From Roseburia hominis (GTDB taxonomy: Bacteria; Bacillota; Clostridia; Lachnospirales; Lachnospiraceae): DNA of 64,000 nt. Below, one piece after another: positions 42,087 through 52,160 of the stretch (position 1 is the stretch's first letter; the number at the start of each line of letters is the position of its first letter). Location of the stretch: NCBI GenBank assembly GCA_021771815.1, contig JAETOE010000005.1, forward strand, positions 124,001 to 188,000, written 5' to 3'. The translations under genes and the position numbers were made by a program. The notes beneath the pieces are model-generated. The model was not told the origin of the DNA, ran no database searches, and saw nothing but the letters and a program-made list of their open reading frames with translations.

Positions 42087-43952
42087 ATGAATGAGGGTGC
42101 AATGTTACATATCCCGGACTCCCAATACTGCTTTGCGGTGGGGGATAAGGAATTAGTTATAAGACTTCGGATGGCGAAGGAGGATGCCGATGCAGCGGTG
42201 GCGCTGATTTATGGACAAAAATATGAGTTTCACGAGAAACGCACCATACAGCCGCTTACCATCTGTTATTCCGATCGGCTTTACAATTATTATGAAATCA
42301 GACTTTGCCTTGCGGACGTGCGTCTCGCATACATTTTCCAGATAGAAGCGGCAGGAAAAATCCATTATTACTGTGAGGAAGGGCTGCTGGATTCCTACAA
42401 TTTTGACGAAGGGTTCTATAATTTTTTTCAGATGCCCTATATCAATCGCAACGACGTTATGCCGATGGTCGATTGGATGAAAGACGCCGTTTTTTATCAG
42501 ATTTTTGTAGATCGCTTCCGCATCGGGGATACGAAGAAGGATATGTCGTACGTGAATATGAAATGGGGGGAGCTTCCGACGCCAAAGAGCTTTGCAGGCG
42601 GCGATCTTCGCGGTATTACGGAAAAAATCGACTATATTGCAGGGCTGGGCATTACCGCGATTTATCTTACTCCCATTTTTCGGTCAATTTCGAATCACAA
42701 ATATGATACGATTGATTACATGGAAATCGACCCTCAGTTTGGGACGAACGAGGATTTCAGAAAGTTGGTAAATGCCGCTCACGCCAGGGGAATCCGGGTG
42801 GTTCTCGACGCGGTATTTAACCATTGCAGCAAATATCTGACACAGTTTGACGATGTGAAGAAGCATGGCAGGCAGTCGCCATATTACGACTGGTTCGTAA
42901 TCGACGGGGATTTTCCCGAGGAGGAAACGGCAAATTACGAGTGCTTTGCAGCATGTGCATATATGCCAAAGCTCAACACCGCAAATACAAACGTGCAGGA
43001 ATTCCTGCTTTCTGTGGCGCGCTACTGGATCAGGGAGTACGGGATTGACGGCTGGCGTTTAGATGTATCGGATGAGGTATCGCATGAGTTCTGGCGGATG
43101 TTTCGACGTGCGGTCAAGGAAGAGAAGCAGGATGCGGTCATTATCGGGGAGAACTGGCATGATGCGTATCCGTATCTGCGCGGCGACCAGTATGACAGTA
43201 TCATGAATTATGCATTTACCAAAGCGTGTCTGGACTATTTCTCGCGGGAGACGTTAGACGCGAAGCAGATGGCGGAGCGCTTGAGCGCGAACTTGATGCG
43301 GAATACGCATACGGTAAATGATATGATGTTAAATCTGTTGGATTCCCATGATACTCACAGATTCTATAGCGAGGTGGGGGAGAACAAGAACCGGCTGCTT
43401 GCGGGCGTGGCATTGGAAACCGTCTTCCCGGGTGCACCGTGCATTTACTACGGCACGGAAATCTGTACGCCCGGCGGCTACGATCCGGATTCCAGAAGAT
43501 GTTTTGACTGGGATGAGACGCAGTGGGATGAGACGGTGTTTTTAAAAATTCGGGAGCTGCTGCACTTAAGAGGGCAGGCTGGGCTGATCGAAGGAAGCGT
43601 CCGGATATGGGCAGAGGATGAACTGCTCGCTGTGGAGCGGACGAACGGCGGACAGAGCGTGCAGCTTTTTATCAACATGACAGATCGGTCAAAACACTTA
43701 GAGATTTCGGACGGAGCGCAGACAGGGCAGTTCCCTGTAGCGGATGCGGCAGAGTGTGAGATACTCACAAAGAACCGCGCGTCGCAGATGGAAGCTGCAA
43801 TTCTGATCGAGCCGGAGGGCTATGTCATCTTAAGGCGGACGACGGAGCGTAAAATGGAAAAAGGAAAGCAGAAGGACGCGGATAATAAAACGGAACATGC
43901 CAAAAGAAATGCACAGACGGCGGATATGGGAGCCAGGGAGGTAGAAGCATGA
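42087..43952 (+). CDS. GH13 alpha-amylase family (cyclomaltodextrinase/neopullulanase-like)
   Basis: 621 residues. N-terminal beta domain (about 1-125) as in GH13_20 enzymes, then the catalytic barrel: AVFYQIFVDRF, DAVFNH (region I), GWRLDVSDEV (nucleophile Asp near 330), GENWHD (acid/base Glu near 356) and LLDSHDT (Asp near 421). No signal peptide, so it acts in the cytoplasm on imported maltodextrins or cyclodextrins. The last 40 residues are a Lys/Glu-rich tail. Its stop overlaps the MalE start (ATGA), so it heads the transporter operon. Confidence 0.92.
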   Translation: MNEGAMLHIPDSQYCFAVGDKELVIRLRMAKEDADAAVALIYGQKYEFHEKRTIQPLTICYSDRLYNYYEIRLCLADVRLAYIFQIEAAGKIHYYCEEGLLDSYNFDEGFYNFFQMPYINRNDVMPMVDWMKDAVFYQIFVDRFRIGDTKKDMSYVNMKWGELPTPKSFAGGDLRGITEKIDYIAGLGITAIYLTPIFRSISNHKYDTIDYMEIDPQFGTNEDFRKLVNAAHARGIRVVLDAVFNHCSKYLTQFDDVKKHGRQSPYYDWFVIDGDFPEEETANYECFAACAYMPKLNTANTNVQEFLLSVARYWIREYGIDGWRLDVSDEVSHEFWRMFRRAVKEEKQDAVIIGENWHDAYPYLRGDQYDSIMNYAFTKACLDYFSRETLDAKQMAERLSANLMRNTHTVNDMMLNLLDSHDTHRFYSEVGENKNRLLAGVALETVFPGAPCIYYGTEICTPGGYDPDSRRCFDWDETQWDETVFLKIRELLHLRGQAGLIEGSVRIWAEDELLAVERTNGGQSVQLFINMTDRSKHLEISDGAQTGQFPVADAAECEILTKNRASQMEAAILIEPEGYVILRRTTERKMEKGKQKDADNKTEHAKRNAQTADMGAREVEA

Positions 43953-45448
43953 GAAAAAAAGTGGCGATAGGACTTGCGATGATCCTTGCGGTAGGAACAT
44001 TTTCCGGCTGCGGAGGTACGGACGTGGCAGGGGCAGGAGCATCCGGCGGCACAGAGAATGCCGGAGCACAAAATAGCGATGCGGGGACAAAGAATGCGGC
44101 GAGCAGCGTATTTGACGGAGAACTGGAACAGAATGTGACGATCCGCGTGCTCGAAAATGACACGGCGATTTCCGCAGGCTATTTCGACGAGCTGATCGTG
44201 GCGTTCAATGAGGCGTACGCAGATTACGGCATTACCGCCGTGGACGCGAACATGGATCAGTACCTCGACCTTGCAAACGACGGCCCTTATGGGTACGGAC
44301 CGGATGTGCTGTATCAGGCGAACGATATTATCATGCAGTATGCGACGGGCAAGCATATCTATCCGCTTCCGGTAGAGCAGCTTGAATGCTACAGCCAGAT
44401 ACCCGAGGCGGCATGGAAGGCATATCAGACGGAGGTTTCCGGTACGACCTACTGCTGCGGCGTCCCGGTCAATGTGCAGGCGCCGATGCTCTACTACCGT
44501 GCTGATCTGCTCCCGGAGAACTGGCAGGACGAGTGGGACGATGATAAGAACGGTGTGCCGGACATGATCGAGAACTGGAATGATATGTACGCGTTTTCCG
44601 TCGCACGTCACGAGGCAAATCCCGCGCAGTACGGCTATATGAAGTCGCTCTATGACGTGTACTTTTCAAGCGGTTATCTGTTTTCCTATGGCGGGTATGT
44701 GTTTGGCGATAATAATACAGACACGGAGGACATCGGATTTGCAGCGGGAGAAGCGGAAAAGGGGGCGTGGGTGTTAGAGCAGCTTGCGGGCGCGATGAAC
44801 GAAGAGTGTATCGACGATACGATCACGACGAACGCGTACAGCAAGATGGCGAACGGCACTTATTTTGCGACAATGACGACGCCGGATGTTTATTCGACTT
44901 TTGTAAAAGAACTTGTGATGGAGTATGAGTCACAGGGGATGGCGACGGCGGATGCGAAAGCGTTAGCGGAGGAGAATATTGTGATGACAGAACTCCCGAA
45001 GCTTCCGGCAAGCGGAGATCTGACGGAGGAGAGGCCCGAGTTGATCGACATGAAGGCGATGGGCGGTATCAACGGCTATGCGGTCAGTGCTTACACAAAA
45101 GCGCCGAATGCGTGTCTCGCATTCATCGACTTTGCGACGAGCTATGAGATGGCGGTAAAGCGCAGCGAGATGCTCGGGGTTGCCCCGGCAAGGGAGGACG
45201 CGGCGGAAGCCTGCGGCGGAATTTCGGAAATGCTGTATGCGAATCTTGAGAGCGGCAATATTGTACTGATGCCGTCCGTTCAGGAGGTGGCGCAGATCTG
45301 GACGCCGGCGCAGACCTTCTTTACCGATTTGGCAAAGGACGCATTCCGCGGTGAGAGTGAGAAGAAGTATCAGGATCTGGAAGCGTTAAAAGAGGGACTG
45401 ACACAGGTGGACAGCCAGATTTATGATGCAATCTATACGCTGAAATAA
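43949..45448 (+). CDS. Maltodextrin-type ABC substrate-binding lipoprotein
   Basis: 499 residues. Lipobox FSGC (Cys21) after a signal peptide, then a Gly/Ala/Asn linker. The solute-binding fold (family 1) follows: VTIRVLENDTAISAGYFDELIVAFNEAY, GYGPDVLYQANDIIMQYATG, LYPLPVEQL-type hinge, and MGGINGYAVSAYTKAPNACLAFIDFA near the end. It is longer than E. coli MalE (about 396). Substrate by context: maltose/maltodextrin. It overlaps GH13 by four bases and precedes MalF and MalG. Confidence 0.88.
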   Translation: MRKKVAIGLAMILAVGTFSGCGGTDVAGAGASGGTENAGAQNSDAGTKNAASSVFDGELEQNVTIRVLENDTAISAGYFDELIVAFNEAYADYGITAVDANMDQYLDLANDGPYGYGPDVLYQANDIIMQYATGKHIYPLPVEQLECYSQIPEAAWKAYQTEVSGTTYCCGVPVNVQAPMLYYRADLLPENWQDEWDDDKNGVPDMIENWNDMYAFSVARHEANPAQYGYMKSLYDVYFSSGYLFSYGGYVFGDNNTDTEDIGFAAGEAEKGAWVLEQLAGAMNEECIDDTITTNAYSKMANGTYFATMTTPDVYSTFVKELVMEYESQGMATADAKALAEENIVMTELPKLPASGDLTEERPELIDMKAMGGINGYAVSAYTKAPNACLAFIDFATSYEMAVKRSEMLGVAPAREDAAEACGGISEMLYANLESGNIVLMPSVQEVAQIWTPAQTFFTDLAKDAFRGESEKKYQDLEALKEGLTQVDSQIYDAIYTLK

Positions 45449-45521
45449 CGCGTTTGGTGAGCACTATCTGCGGACACGCGAAAATCTGATATTGGAAAAG
45501 CATGTCCGCATGGAGGTAAAA

Positions 45522-46838
45522 ATGAAGAAAAATGGGGAAAATGCTGCCGCACGTTCCGGCAGCAGCAAAAATGTAATATTGTCCATGATTATCATGGGAG
45601 CGGGACAATTCCTCTACGGTGCAAGGGGAAAGGGAATCCTGTATTTCCTGATTGAAATCAGCGTGATCTGCTATTTCATCAGAAGGGGATTTTCGGATAT
45701 TGTCGGCTTTTTTACCCTTGGAACGGTAAAGGGAGATGCGTGGCTCGGCATAGAGGGAGATAATTCCGTCATCATGCTGTTGATGGGAATTTTTGCATGG
45801 ATCGTGCTGGCGGCGTTCGTGTGCATTTACCGGATGAATGTCAGGGATGTGCGCCGGATGCAGCGGCGCATCGGGCAGGGAAAGCCCATACTGACCTTCC
45901 GGGAGGAACTGGCGGAGCTTCTTGACCGGAAATTCTATATCACGGTATTGATTCTCCCGGTCATCGGCGTGTTCGTGTTCAATATCCTGCCGATTATCTT
46001 TATGATTCTGATTGCATATACCAACTACGGCGGGGATATCGTACCGCCGGAGCTGGTGGATTGGGTAGGATTTGACAATTTCCGCAGGATATTGACGCTC
46101 ACACAGTTCGCGCCGACGTTTACGAAGATTCTTGGCTGGAATCTCCTGTGGGCGGTCATCGCCACGGCGCTCAATTATTTTGCGGGGCTTGGGCTGGCGC
46201 TTCTTTTAAACAAAGACTGCGTAAAAGGAAAAGCGATCTGGCGCGCGTTTCCGGTGCTCGCCTATGCGATACCGGGATTCATCACGCTGCTGGCATTTAA
46301 GTTCATGTTCTCCTATGGCGGGCCGGTCAATCAGATGATTACGGCGGGCGGAGGCGCAGCGATCGGATTTCTGGATCTGGATGCGAAATGGACGGCGCGT
46401 CTCATCGGACTTCTGGTAAATTGCTGGATCAGCACGCCGTCAATCATGCTCCTTGCGACCGGACATCTCTCGAACCGGGATATGTCTTTGTATGAGGCGG
46501 CGCGCATCGACGGGGCGGGAAGGATGAAGCAGTTTCAGACGCTTACAATGCCGTTCATCCTGTTTGCAACGATGCCGGTGTTAATTGGCCAGTTCGTCGG
46601 AAATTTCAATAATTTTGGAATCTTCTATTTTCTGCGGGGCGGACTTTACATCGACGGCTATTTCCTGGCGAGCGACACCGACCTTTTGATCAACTGGCTT
46701 TATAATCTGTCGATTGACAATAATTATTACTGCATCGGCGCGGCAATCAGTCTGATTATTTTCCTGATTACTTCTGCAATTTCACTGACGGTTTACATAA
46801 AGTCACCATCCTATCGGGAGGAGGACACGTTTCAATGA
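45522..46838 (+). CDS. malF: ABC sugar permease, MalF-type
   Basis: 438 residues from ATG 45522, chosen for GGAGGT eight bases upstream. N-terminal helices (about 15-35, 45-62, 78-100) form an extra membrane part before the transport domain that begins FYITVLILPVIGVFVFNILPI. The EAA motif that docks the ATPase reads MSLYEAARIDGAGRMKQFQTLTMP (about 322-345). It pairs with MalG, whose ATG overlaps its stop by four bases. No ATPase is encoded, so a shared MsmX/MalK-type ATPase elsewhere is expected. Confidence 0.9.
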   Translation: MKKNGENAAARSGSSKNVILSMIIMGAGQFLYGARGKGILYFLIEISVICYFIRRGFSDIVGFFTLGTVKGDAWLGIEGDNSVIMLLMGIFAWIVLAAFVCIYRMNVRDVRRMQRRIGQGKPILTFREELAELLDRKFYITVLILPVIGVFVFNILPIIFMILIAYTNYGGDIVPPELVDWVGFDNFRRILTLTQFAPTFTKILGWNLLWAVIATALNYFAGLGLALLLNKDCVKGKAIWRAFPVLAYAIPGFITLLAFKFMFSYGGPVNQMITAGGGAAIGFLDLDAKWTARLIGLLVNCWISTPSIMLLATGHLSNRDMSLYEAARIDGAGRMKQFQTLTMPFILFATMPVLIGQFVGNFNNFGIFYFLRGGLYIDGYFLASDTDLLINWLYNLSIDNNYYCIGAAISLIIFLITSAISLTVYIKSPSYREEDTFQ

Positions 46839-47683
46839 AAAGAAAAGCAAAGCATTTTACTGTGGGCCGGGCGCTTGATACCGGGGTAACTTACATACTG
46901 CTGCTTGCGGTGGCGTTTATTTTCTTTTTTCCGTGCCTGTGGCTGATTCTGGCGTCCTTCTCCAAATCGGGAACCATCTACTCCTTTGAAGGATTTTTCC
47001 CGACGGAGTACAGCCTTGCAAGTTTCAAACGGCTGTTTACGGACACGGCGATGTACAACTATCCGAAGTGGTTTTTAAATACGCTGTTTGTGGCGGCGGG
47101 AAGCTGCGTGCTCGGCACGTTTCTTACGATTCTGACGGCTTACACGATGTCGCGCTTTGAGTTTGGGGCGCGCAAGCCGATCATGAAGACGACAATGGTA
47201 CTTGGCATGTTTCCGTCCTTCATGGGGATGATCGCAGTGTATCTTCTGATGACGCAGTTTAACCTGATCAATCATCTGTGGGGACTGATTCTCATCTACA
47301 GCGCAGGAGCGCCGATGGGATATCTTACGCAGAAGGGATTTTTTGACACGATTCCGAAAGCAATCGACGAGGCGGCGCGCATTGACGGCGCGACAAGTTT
47401 TCAGGTGTTCACGAAAATCAATCTGCCGCTTTCGAAGCCGATTATTGTATATACGGCGCTCTCATCCTTTACCTGGCCGTGGAGCGATTTTATTCTGCCG
47501 AAGCTCCTCTTAAAGGAAAAGGATTTATATACTGTGGCAGTCGGGCTGATGAGCCTCGATGAAACGGAGTTCGCGCGGTTCGCGGCGGGCAGCGTGTTCA
47601 TTGCGGTGCCGATCGTCATTTTATATTTCTTTCTTGTGAAGGATATGGTAAACGGAATGGCGGCGGGCGCGGTCAAAGGCTAG
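46835..47683 (+). CDS. malG: ABC sugar permease, MalG-type
   Basis: 282 residues with six membrane helices. Starts with a basic N-terminus, then YILLLAVAFIFFFPCLWLILASFS. The EAA loop reads IPKAIDEAARIDGATSFQVFTKINLPLSKP (about 175-204). Ends KDMVNGMAAGAVKG, typical of MalG. Last gene of the GH13-malE-F-G unit; the gap to the next gene is 94 bases with no clear terminator. Confidence 0.92.
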   Translation: MKRKAKHFTVGRALDTGVTYILLLAVAFIFFFPCLWLILASFSKSGTIYSFEGFFPTEYSLASFKRLFTDTAMYNYPKWFLNTLFVAAGSCVLGTFLTILTAYTMSRFEFGARKPIMKTTMVLGMFPSFMGMIAVYLLMTQFNLINHLWGLILIYSAGAPMGYLTQKGFFDTIPKAIDEAARIDGATSFQVFTKINLPLSKPIIVYTALSSFTWPWSDFILPKLLLKEKDLYTVAVGLMSLDETEFARFAAGSVFIAVPIVILYFFLVKDMVNGMAAGAVKG

Positions 47684-47777
47684 AATGACGGACAGCGGAC
47701 CGGCAGCAGTATGTACCTGTGGCAAAGCGGTCACGGGAGAATATGATAAAAAGAGAAAGCCGTTTTGAGGGAAAAAT

Positions 47778-48398
47778 GTGCAGACCTTTTTATTGATCGT
47801 AGCGCTCTCGATCGACGTTTTTCTGGCGTCGATGGCATGTGGGGCAGAGCAAATTAAAATAGAAAAGAAAACGGCACTCTGCATCAGCGCGGTATGCAGC
47901 GGGGTGCTGTTTTTGTCACTTACTCTGGGAAATCTGCTTGGCGGAGTCATCCAGGAGAAATACACCGCGTATCTGTGTTTTGCGGGGCTGCTTTTGATCG
48001 GCGTCTATAAGCTTTTGGAATACGCAATCCGCGCGTATATCAGAAAGCATAAATTCGTGTGCAAGCGGGTCAAAATCACCTTTTCACAGCTTAATTTTAT
48101 CTTAAGTATCTACAACAATCCAGTCATGGCGGATAAGGACCGCTCGTCGGTCATGTCCGTGACGGAGGGCGTTTTCTTTGCGCTCGCGATGTCGTTCGAC
48201 GGATTTTTCGGCGGTCTTGGCGCGGCGTTTCTTCATATTAGTGTGGCGGAAGCGGTCGTGATGAATTTACTTTTAAGCTACGCGGCGGTGCGGGTAGGAA
48301 GTCTCGCCGGGATGCGCACCGCGGTGCGAAGAGAAGGCGATTACTCGTGGATCGGCGGAGCGCTGTTTGTACTGCTGGCGTTCAGTAAGCTGGTGTGA
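47778..48398 (+). CDS. YtaF-like (MntP/LysE-superfamily) membrane protein
   Basis: 206 residues starting at GTG 47778 with GAGGG six bases upstream. About six helices in two half-repeats: LLIVALSIDVFLASMACGAEQIKI and VFFALAMSFDGFFGGLGAAFL, each with the D-x-F/G-A-S signature found in MntP and in the sporulation protein YtaF. The middle loop is basic (KHKFVCKRVK). YtaF is a sporulation membrane protein of unknown function in Bacillus. Not clearly linked to the sugar operon. Convergent with the AraC gene, 8 bases apart. Confidence 0.82.
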   Translation: MQTFLLIVALSIDVFLASMACGAEQIKIEKKTALCISAVCSGVLFLSLTLGNLLGGVIQEKYTAYLCFAGLLLIGVYKLLEYAIRAYIRKHKFVCKRVKITFSQLNFILSIYNNPVMADKDRSSVMSVTEGVFFALAMSFDGFFGGLGAAFLHISVAEAVVMNLLLSYAAVRVGSLAGMRTAVRREGDYSWIGGALFVLLAFSKLV

Positions 48399-48406
48399 GA
48401 GAGGGA

Positions 48407-49495
48407 TTAACGCCTGATGACATTGGGATTGTGATCCTTCCGATATTGTGACGGAGTGGTGTTTTGCATCTTCTTGAACTGGCGGATAAAGTACTCAGGA
48501 GTTTCGTATCCGATGGACTCTGCGATGGCAGCGATTGTCATATTGGTGTTAAGAAGAAGCTCCTGGGCTCTTTCAATGCGGACCGTACGCAGAATGCAGG
48601 AATAGGTCAGACCGGTAAGCTCTTTGATGAGTCGGGAGGCATATTCGTCGGTATAATGAAATTTTTTCGCCAGTTCATGAAGAGAGATTTTCTGGTAATT
48701 ATTTTGAATATATTCAATGATCGCATATCTTTGTACATCAATTCTGCTGTCGAAAAGCGGCATCTGAACTGTCGAACCGTAATCCCGGATAATCAGATAG
48801 AAGTCCAAAAGCAGGGTATTACAGATCAGTTGGTGAAAGAACTCTGATTTGTTGACACTTTCCCAGAGCATCCAGAGAAAGGACTGCTTGATCTGGCGGT
48901 CTGTTCCGGTATGGAACAAAATGTAGTCGTTCGCCTTTTGGGCATAAATATTGTTCAGGAAGAAGGATGACAGTATATTGGGAGTATTTAAAAAATTGTA
49001 GAACATAGTGTGAAGGGTATCTTTCCGCAGCATGATATTAATAACGATGCTTTCGTCGAACACGGAGATTGAGTGCTCGATATCGGGAGGAATAATGCAG
49101 ATATCTCCGGAGCGCATAGAAATATCACGCCCGGAAATGTTATTTGTGCATTTCCCGTCGTAAATGTAGACCAGCTCAAAAAAGGAATGACTGTGAATGA
49201 TTGCAGGACTGTAGCGGTTGTGACGCTGCACGACGATGCTGGTATGATCCTCCATATTAAAAAAATAAGAATCTAAAAATTTGACCGGAATTGTCTCGGG
49301 AAGTTCCGGAATCAGCAAATGCCGTTTGCGAACGTCATCCATGTCTAAAGTAAACAGAAATTTATCCAGAGAATATTTTTGCTGTTTGGCGTAGTAATAG
49401 CGTCGGTAAAACAGCTCATCTTCATTTAACTCATAAATGATGTTCTTCAAATGTTCAAAATCCATCTTCATCGCCATCCTTTTCGCGTTCTCCAT
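48407..49495 (-). CDS. AraC-family regulator with cupin sensor
   Basis: Up to 362 residues. The cupin-type ligand-binding part (about 90-170: HNRYSPAIIHSHSFFELVYIYDGKC, GDICIIPPDIEHSISV) is followed by a helical region and an AraC double HTH (about 262-360: ISLHELAKKFHYTDEYASRLIKELTG, IAAIAESIGYETPEYFIRQFKKMQNTTPSQYRK). Start uncertain: a TATAAT box lies directly before ATG 49495, so ATG 49471 (residue 9, AAAAGG upstream) may be the true start. Divergent from the ribose-type ABC operon, which it probably controls. Confidence 0.9.
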   Translation of the reverse strand: MENAKRMAMKMDFEHLKNIIYELNEDELFYRRYYYAKQQKYSLDKFLFTLDMDDVRKRHLLIPELPETIPVKFLDSYFFNMEDHTSIVVQRHNRYSPAIIHSHSFFELVYIYDGKCTNNISGRDISMRSGDICIIPPDIEHSISVFDESIVINIMLRKDTLHTMFYNFLNTPNILSSFFLNNIYAQKANDYILFHTGTDRQIKQSFLWMLWESVNKSEFFHQLICNTLLLDFYLIIRDYGSTVQMPLFDSRIDVQRYAIIEYIQNNYQKISLHELAKKFHYTDEYASRLIKELTGLTYSCILRTVRIERAQELLLNTNMTIAAIAESIGYETPEYFIRQFKKMQNTTPSQYRKDHNPNVIRR

Positions 49496-49652
49496 ATATT
49501 ATAACATGAAAAATCAAGATAATACAGATTGATAGAATAAATATAATATTTATAACAAGAAAATACATGATAACTGAACAAAGATATGAATTGGAGAAAG
49601 CGGAGAAAATTCTATAATGAGTATATCAAATGATGAAGGAAGGGTGAATGTC

Positions 49653-51149
49653 ATGAAGGAACCTATTTTGCAGATGGAAAATATCTCCAAGCATTTTGGT
49701 CTGACCGTAGCTCTTGATCATGTGGATCTTACGGTGTATCCCGGGGAGATTCGCGGGCTGATCGGAGAAAATGGTTCGGGAAAAAGTACGATTTCATCCA
49801 TTGCGGCGGGGATGCAGCAGGCGACTGAGGGGACGATGAAGTTCAGGGGAAAGAACTGGGTGCCAAAGAGCATGACGGATGCACTGGAACACGGGGTGGG
49901 CATGGTCGTTCAGGAACGCGGAACGATCGGCGGAATATCTGTTGCGGAGAATATCTTTCTTGGAAATATAGATCAGTTTGGCAGGGGCTGCTTGATAGAC
50001 CGCAGAAAAATGAACAGAGCTGCAAAAGAGATCCTTGCTCTTGTAGGAATGGATGAGGTGAATCCGTCCATGCCAATGGTGTCGTTGGATATGCAGGATC
50101 GGAAGCTGATTGAGATTGCAAAAGTTGTAGCAAAAAAGCCGGATATTTTCGTGGTAGATGAGACGACGACAGCCCTCTCACAGAGAGGAAGAAAGAAGAT
50201 ATATGAGTTGATGAAGGAACAGAAAGCAAATGACAGGAGCGTGCTTTTTATTTCCCATGACCTCGAAGAATTGATGGAAGTGTGCGATACGCTGACCGTC
50301 CTTCGGGATGGAAAGCTGATTAAGAACCTTGCGAAGGAAGAATTTGATGAGGAAGAAATTAAGCAGCTTATGGTGGGACGTGAATTGAAGGGGGATTATT
50401 ACAGAAGTGATCACGATGGAAGCTGTGACGAGGAAGTCGTTTTGAAAATCGAGCATGCGAATTATAAAGACAAGCTTCGGGATTTAAGCCTTGAACTTCA
50501 CCGGGGGGAAATTCTCGGAGTCGGCGGCCTATCTAGCTGTGGGATGCATACGCTCGGGAAAGCGCTGTTTGGAGCGGTGCAGTTGGAGAGCGGAAGAGTT
50601 TCGGTTTTCGGAGGCACGCAGATTACGAGTGAGAAAAAGGCGATGGAGCATCGAATCGGATACGTTTCCAAGGATCGTGATACCGAGGCGTTGAATATGG
50701 ATGCGTCTATTATGGATAACATTTCGATCGCCGCGCTTGCGAAGCTTGCACGTCATGGTATTGTTACCCGCGGGAATGAACGCAAGCTCGTGGAAGAACA
50801 GGTGAAATCGCTCTCTATAAAATGCAGGGAGACAAAACAGAGTGTAGCGGAGCTTTCCGGCGGAAATAAGCAGAAGGTCGTGTTCGGAAAGTGGATTGGC
50901 TGTGACAGCGAGATTCTGATTCTGGACTGTCCGACGAGAGGCGTCGATATCGGTGTAAAACAGGCGATGTACCAACTGATTTACCGAATGAAAAAGGAAG
51001 GAAAAGCAATTTTGATTATTTCTGAGGAACTGGCAGAGCTGATTGGCATGAGCGACCGTCTTATCATTATGAAGGATGGCAGGATAAGCGGCGAGGTTAT
51101 GCGAAGCGGGGAGCTAAACGAGTCTGATGTCATCGGCTATATGATTTAA
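49653..51149 (+). CDS. Ribose/galactose-type ABC ATPase with two domains
   Basis: 498 residues from ATG 49653 (GGAAGGG upstream; ATG 49617 also possible). RbsA/MglA architecture. First domain: Walker A GENGSGKST, VVDETTTALSQRGRKK (Walker B region). Second domain: Walker A degenerate (GLSSCGMHTLGKA), but signature LSGGNKQKVVFGKW and ILDCPTRGVDIG are kept, as usual for this class. Energises import with the two permeases that follow. There is a long AT-rich gap upstream (49496-49616) where the AraC protein may bind. Confidence 0.93.
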   Translation: MKEPILQMENISKHFGLTVALDHVDLTVYPGEIRGLIGENGSGKSTISSIAAGMQQATEGTMKFRGKNWVPKSMTDALEHGVGMVVQERGTIGGISVAENIFLGNIDQFGRGCLIDRRKMNRAAKEILALVGMDEVNPSMPMVSLDMQDRKLIEIAKVVAKKPDIFVVDETTTALSQRGRKKIYELMKEQKANDRSVLFISHDLEELMEVCDTLTVLRDGKLIKNLAKEEFDEEEIKQLMVGRELKGDYYRSDHDGSCDEEVVLKIEHANYKDKLRDLSLELHRGEILGVGGLSSCGMHTLGKALFGAVQLESGRVSVFGGTQITSEKKAMEHRIGYVSKDRDTEALNMDASIMDNISIAALAKLARHGIVTRGNERKLVEEQVKSLSIKCRETKQSVAELSGGNKQKVVFGKWIGCDSEILILDCPTRGVDIGVKQAMYQLIYRMKKEGKAILIISEELAELIGMSDRLIIMKDGRISGEVMRSGELNESDVIGYMI

Positions 51150-51162
51150 GGGAGAACGGAGA

Positions 51163-52113
51163 ATGAACAAACAGAAATGGAAATCAAAAGTAATTGAGAT
51201 CGTTTCAATCGTTGCGCTGCTGATTCTCGCAGCCATATATATCCTGTTGATGGGGGACAGAATCAGCATTCGAATGTTAGAGACGATATTGAATCAGACA
51301 ATTATCACGGCGGTCGTTGCTACCGGCGCAGTGTTCATCTACACCACCGGAGCATTTGATATCGCATTAGGTTCTGCGGTCGCAGTCAGCGCCATCACCG
51401 GAGCGTTTGCCTATAACAAATGGGAATCCGTATGGATCATGCTTCTCGTCATGGTCGCAACCGGCGTAGCAATTGAATTATTTGATTCCGTACTTGCAGC
51501 CTTTTTGAATCTTCCGGTATTCGTGACGACCATTGCCATGTTAAGTGTCTTAGGGGCGCTGGTTAAGATTTTGATTGCTTCCGGCGGCGGAGCGAAGATC
51601 GAGGTTCCGAGAGAGGCAGTCAGGGCATATGACAATCTCTGGGTGAAATTAGTAATCTTAGTTTTGTTTATCGGATTTTGTATCATCATGTATAACTACA
51701 CGCCGTTGGGGCGAAGAGAGAAGTTTGTCGGAGGTAATCCGGTCTGCGCAAGGCTGACGGGTATTTCTGTAAAGAAATTGTCCATTATCGCCTTTGCGAT
51801 TGCCGGGATTGGTGTGGGACTTTCCGCTTTTCTTACGGTGGTAAAGGCGCCGACAATCACAACATCGACTGCATCAAGTGTAGGAATGGATGTTATCATT
51901 GCAATCGTATTCGGCGGAATGCCGGCTTCCGGCGGCTCAAGAAGTAAGATCAGCGCGGCACTCATTGGCTCCGTCAGCATGGTTCTTCTCAGTCAGATCA
52001 TGACAATTTTGAATCTGTCAGCAGGGGCAAGTCAATGCGTGAAAGCCATATTGTTCCTTGGCGTTGTCACACTGTCCGGGCTGAAGGGACGGAAGGCAAT
52101 GCTGACAAGATAA
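51163..52113 (+). CDS. Ribose-type ABC permease 1
   Basis: 316 residues, about eight to ten helices. BPD_transp_2 features: AVFIYTTGAFDIALGSAVAVSAITGAFAYN and GGNPVCARLTGISVKKLSIIAFAIAGIGVGLSAFL, then VIIAIVFGGMPASGGSRSK, typical of RbsC-like proteins. 13 bases after the ATPase. A second, different permease follows the binding protein, so the pore is probably a heterodimer, unlike the RbsC homodimer. Confidence 0.9.
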   Translation: MNKQKWKSKVIEIVSIVALLILAAIYILLMGDRISIRMLETILNQTIITAVVATGAVFIYTTGAFDIALGSAVAVSAITGAFAYNKWESVWIMLLVMVATGVAIELFDSVLAAFLNLPVFVTTIAMLSVLGALVKILIASGGGAKIEVPREAVRAYDNLWVKLVILVLFIGFCIIMYNYTPLGRREKFVGGNPVCARLTGISVKKLSIIAFAIAGIGVGLSAFLTVVKAPTITTSTASSVGMDVIIAIVFGGMPASGGSRSKISAALIGSVSMVLLSQIMTILNLSAGASQCVKAILFLGVVTLSGLKGRKAMLTR

Positions 52114-52160
52114 TCAGAAATTTAACATCCAATGTTAAAGGTATAAAGGAGGAAAATTCT

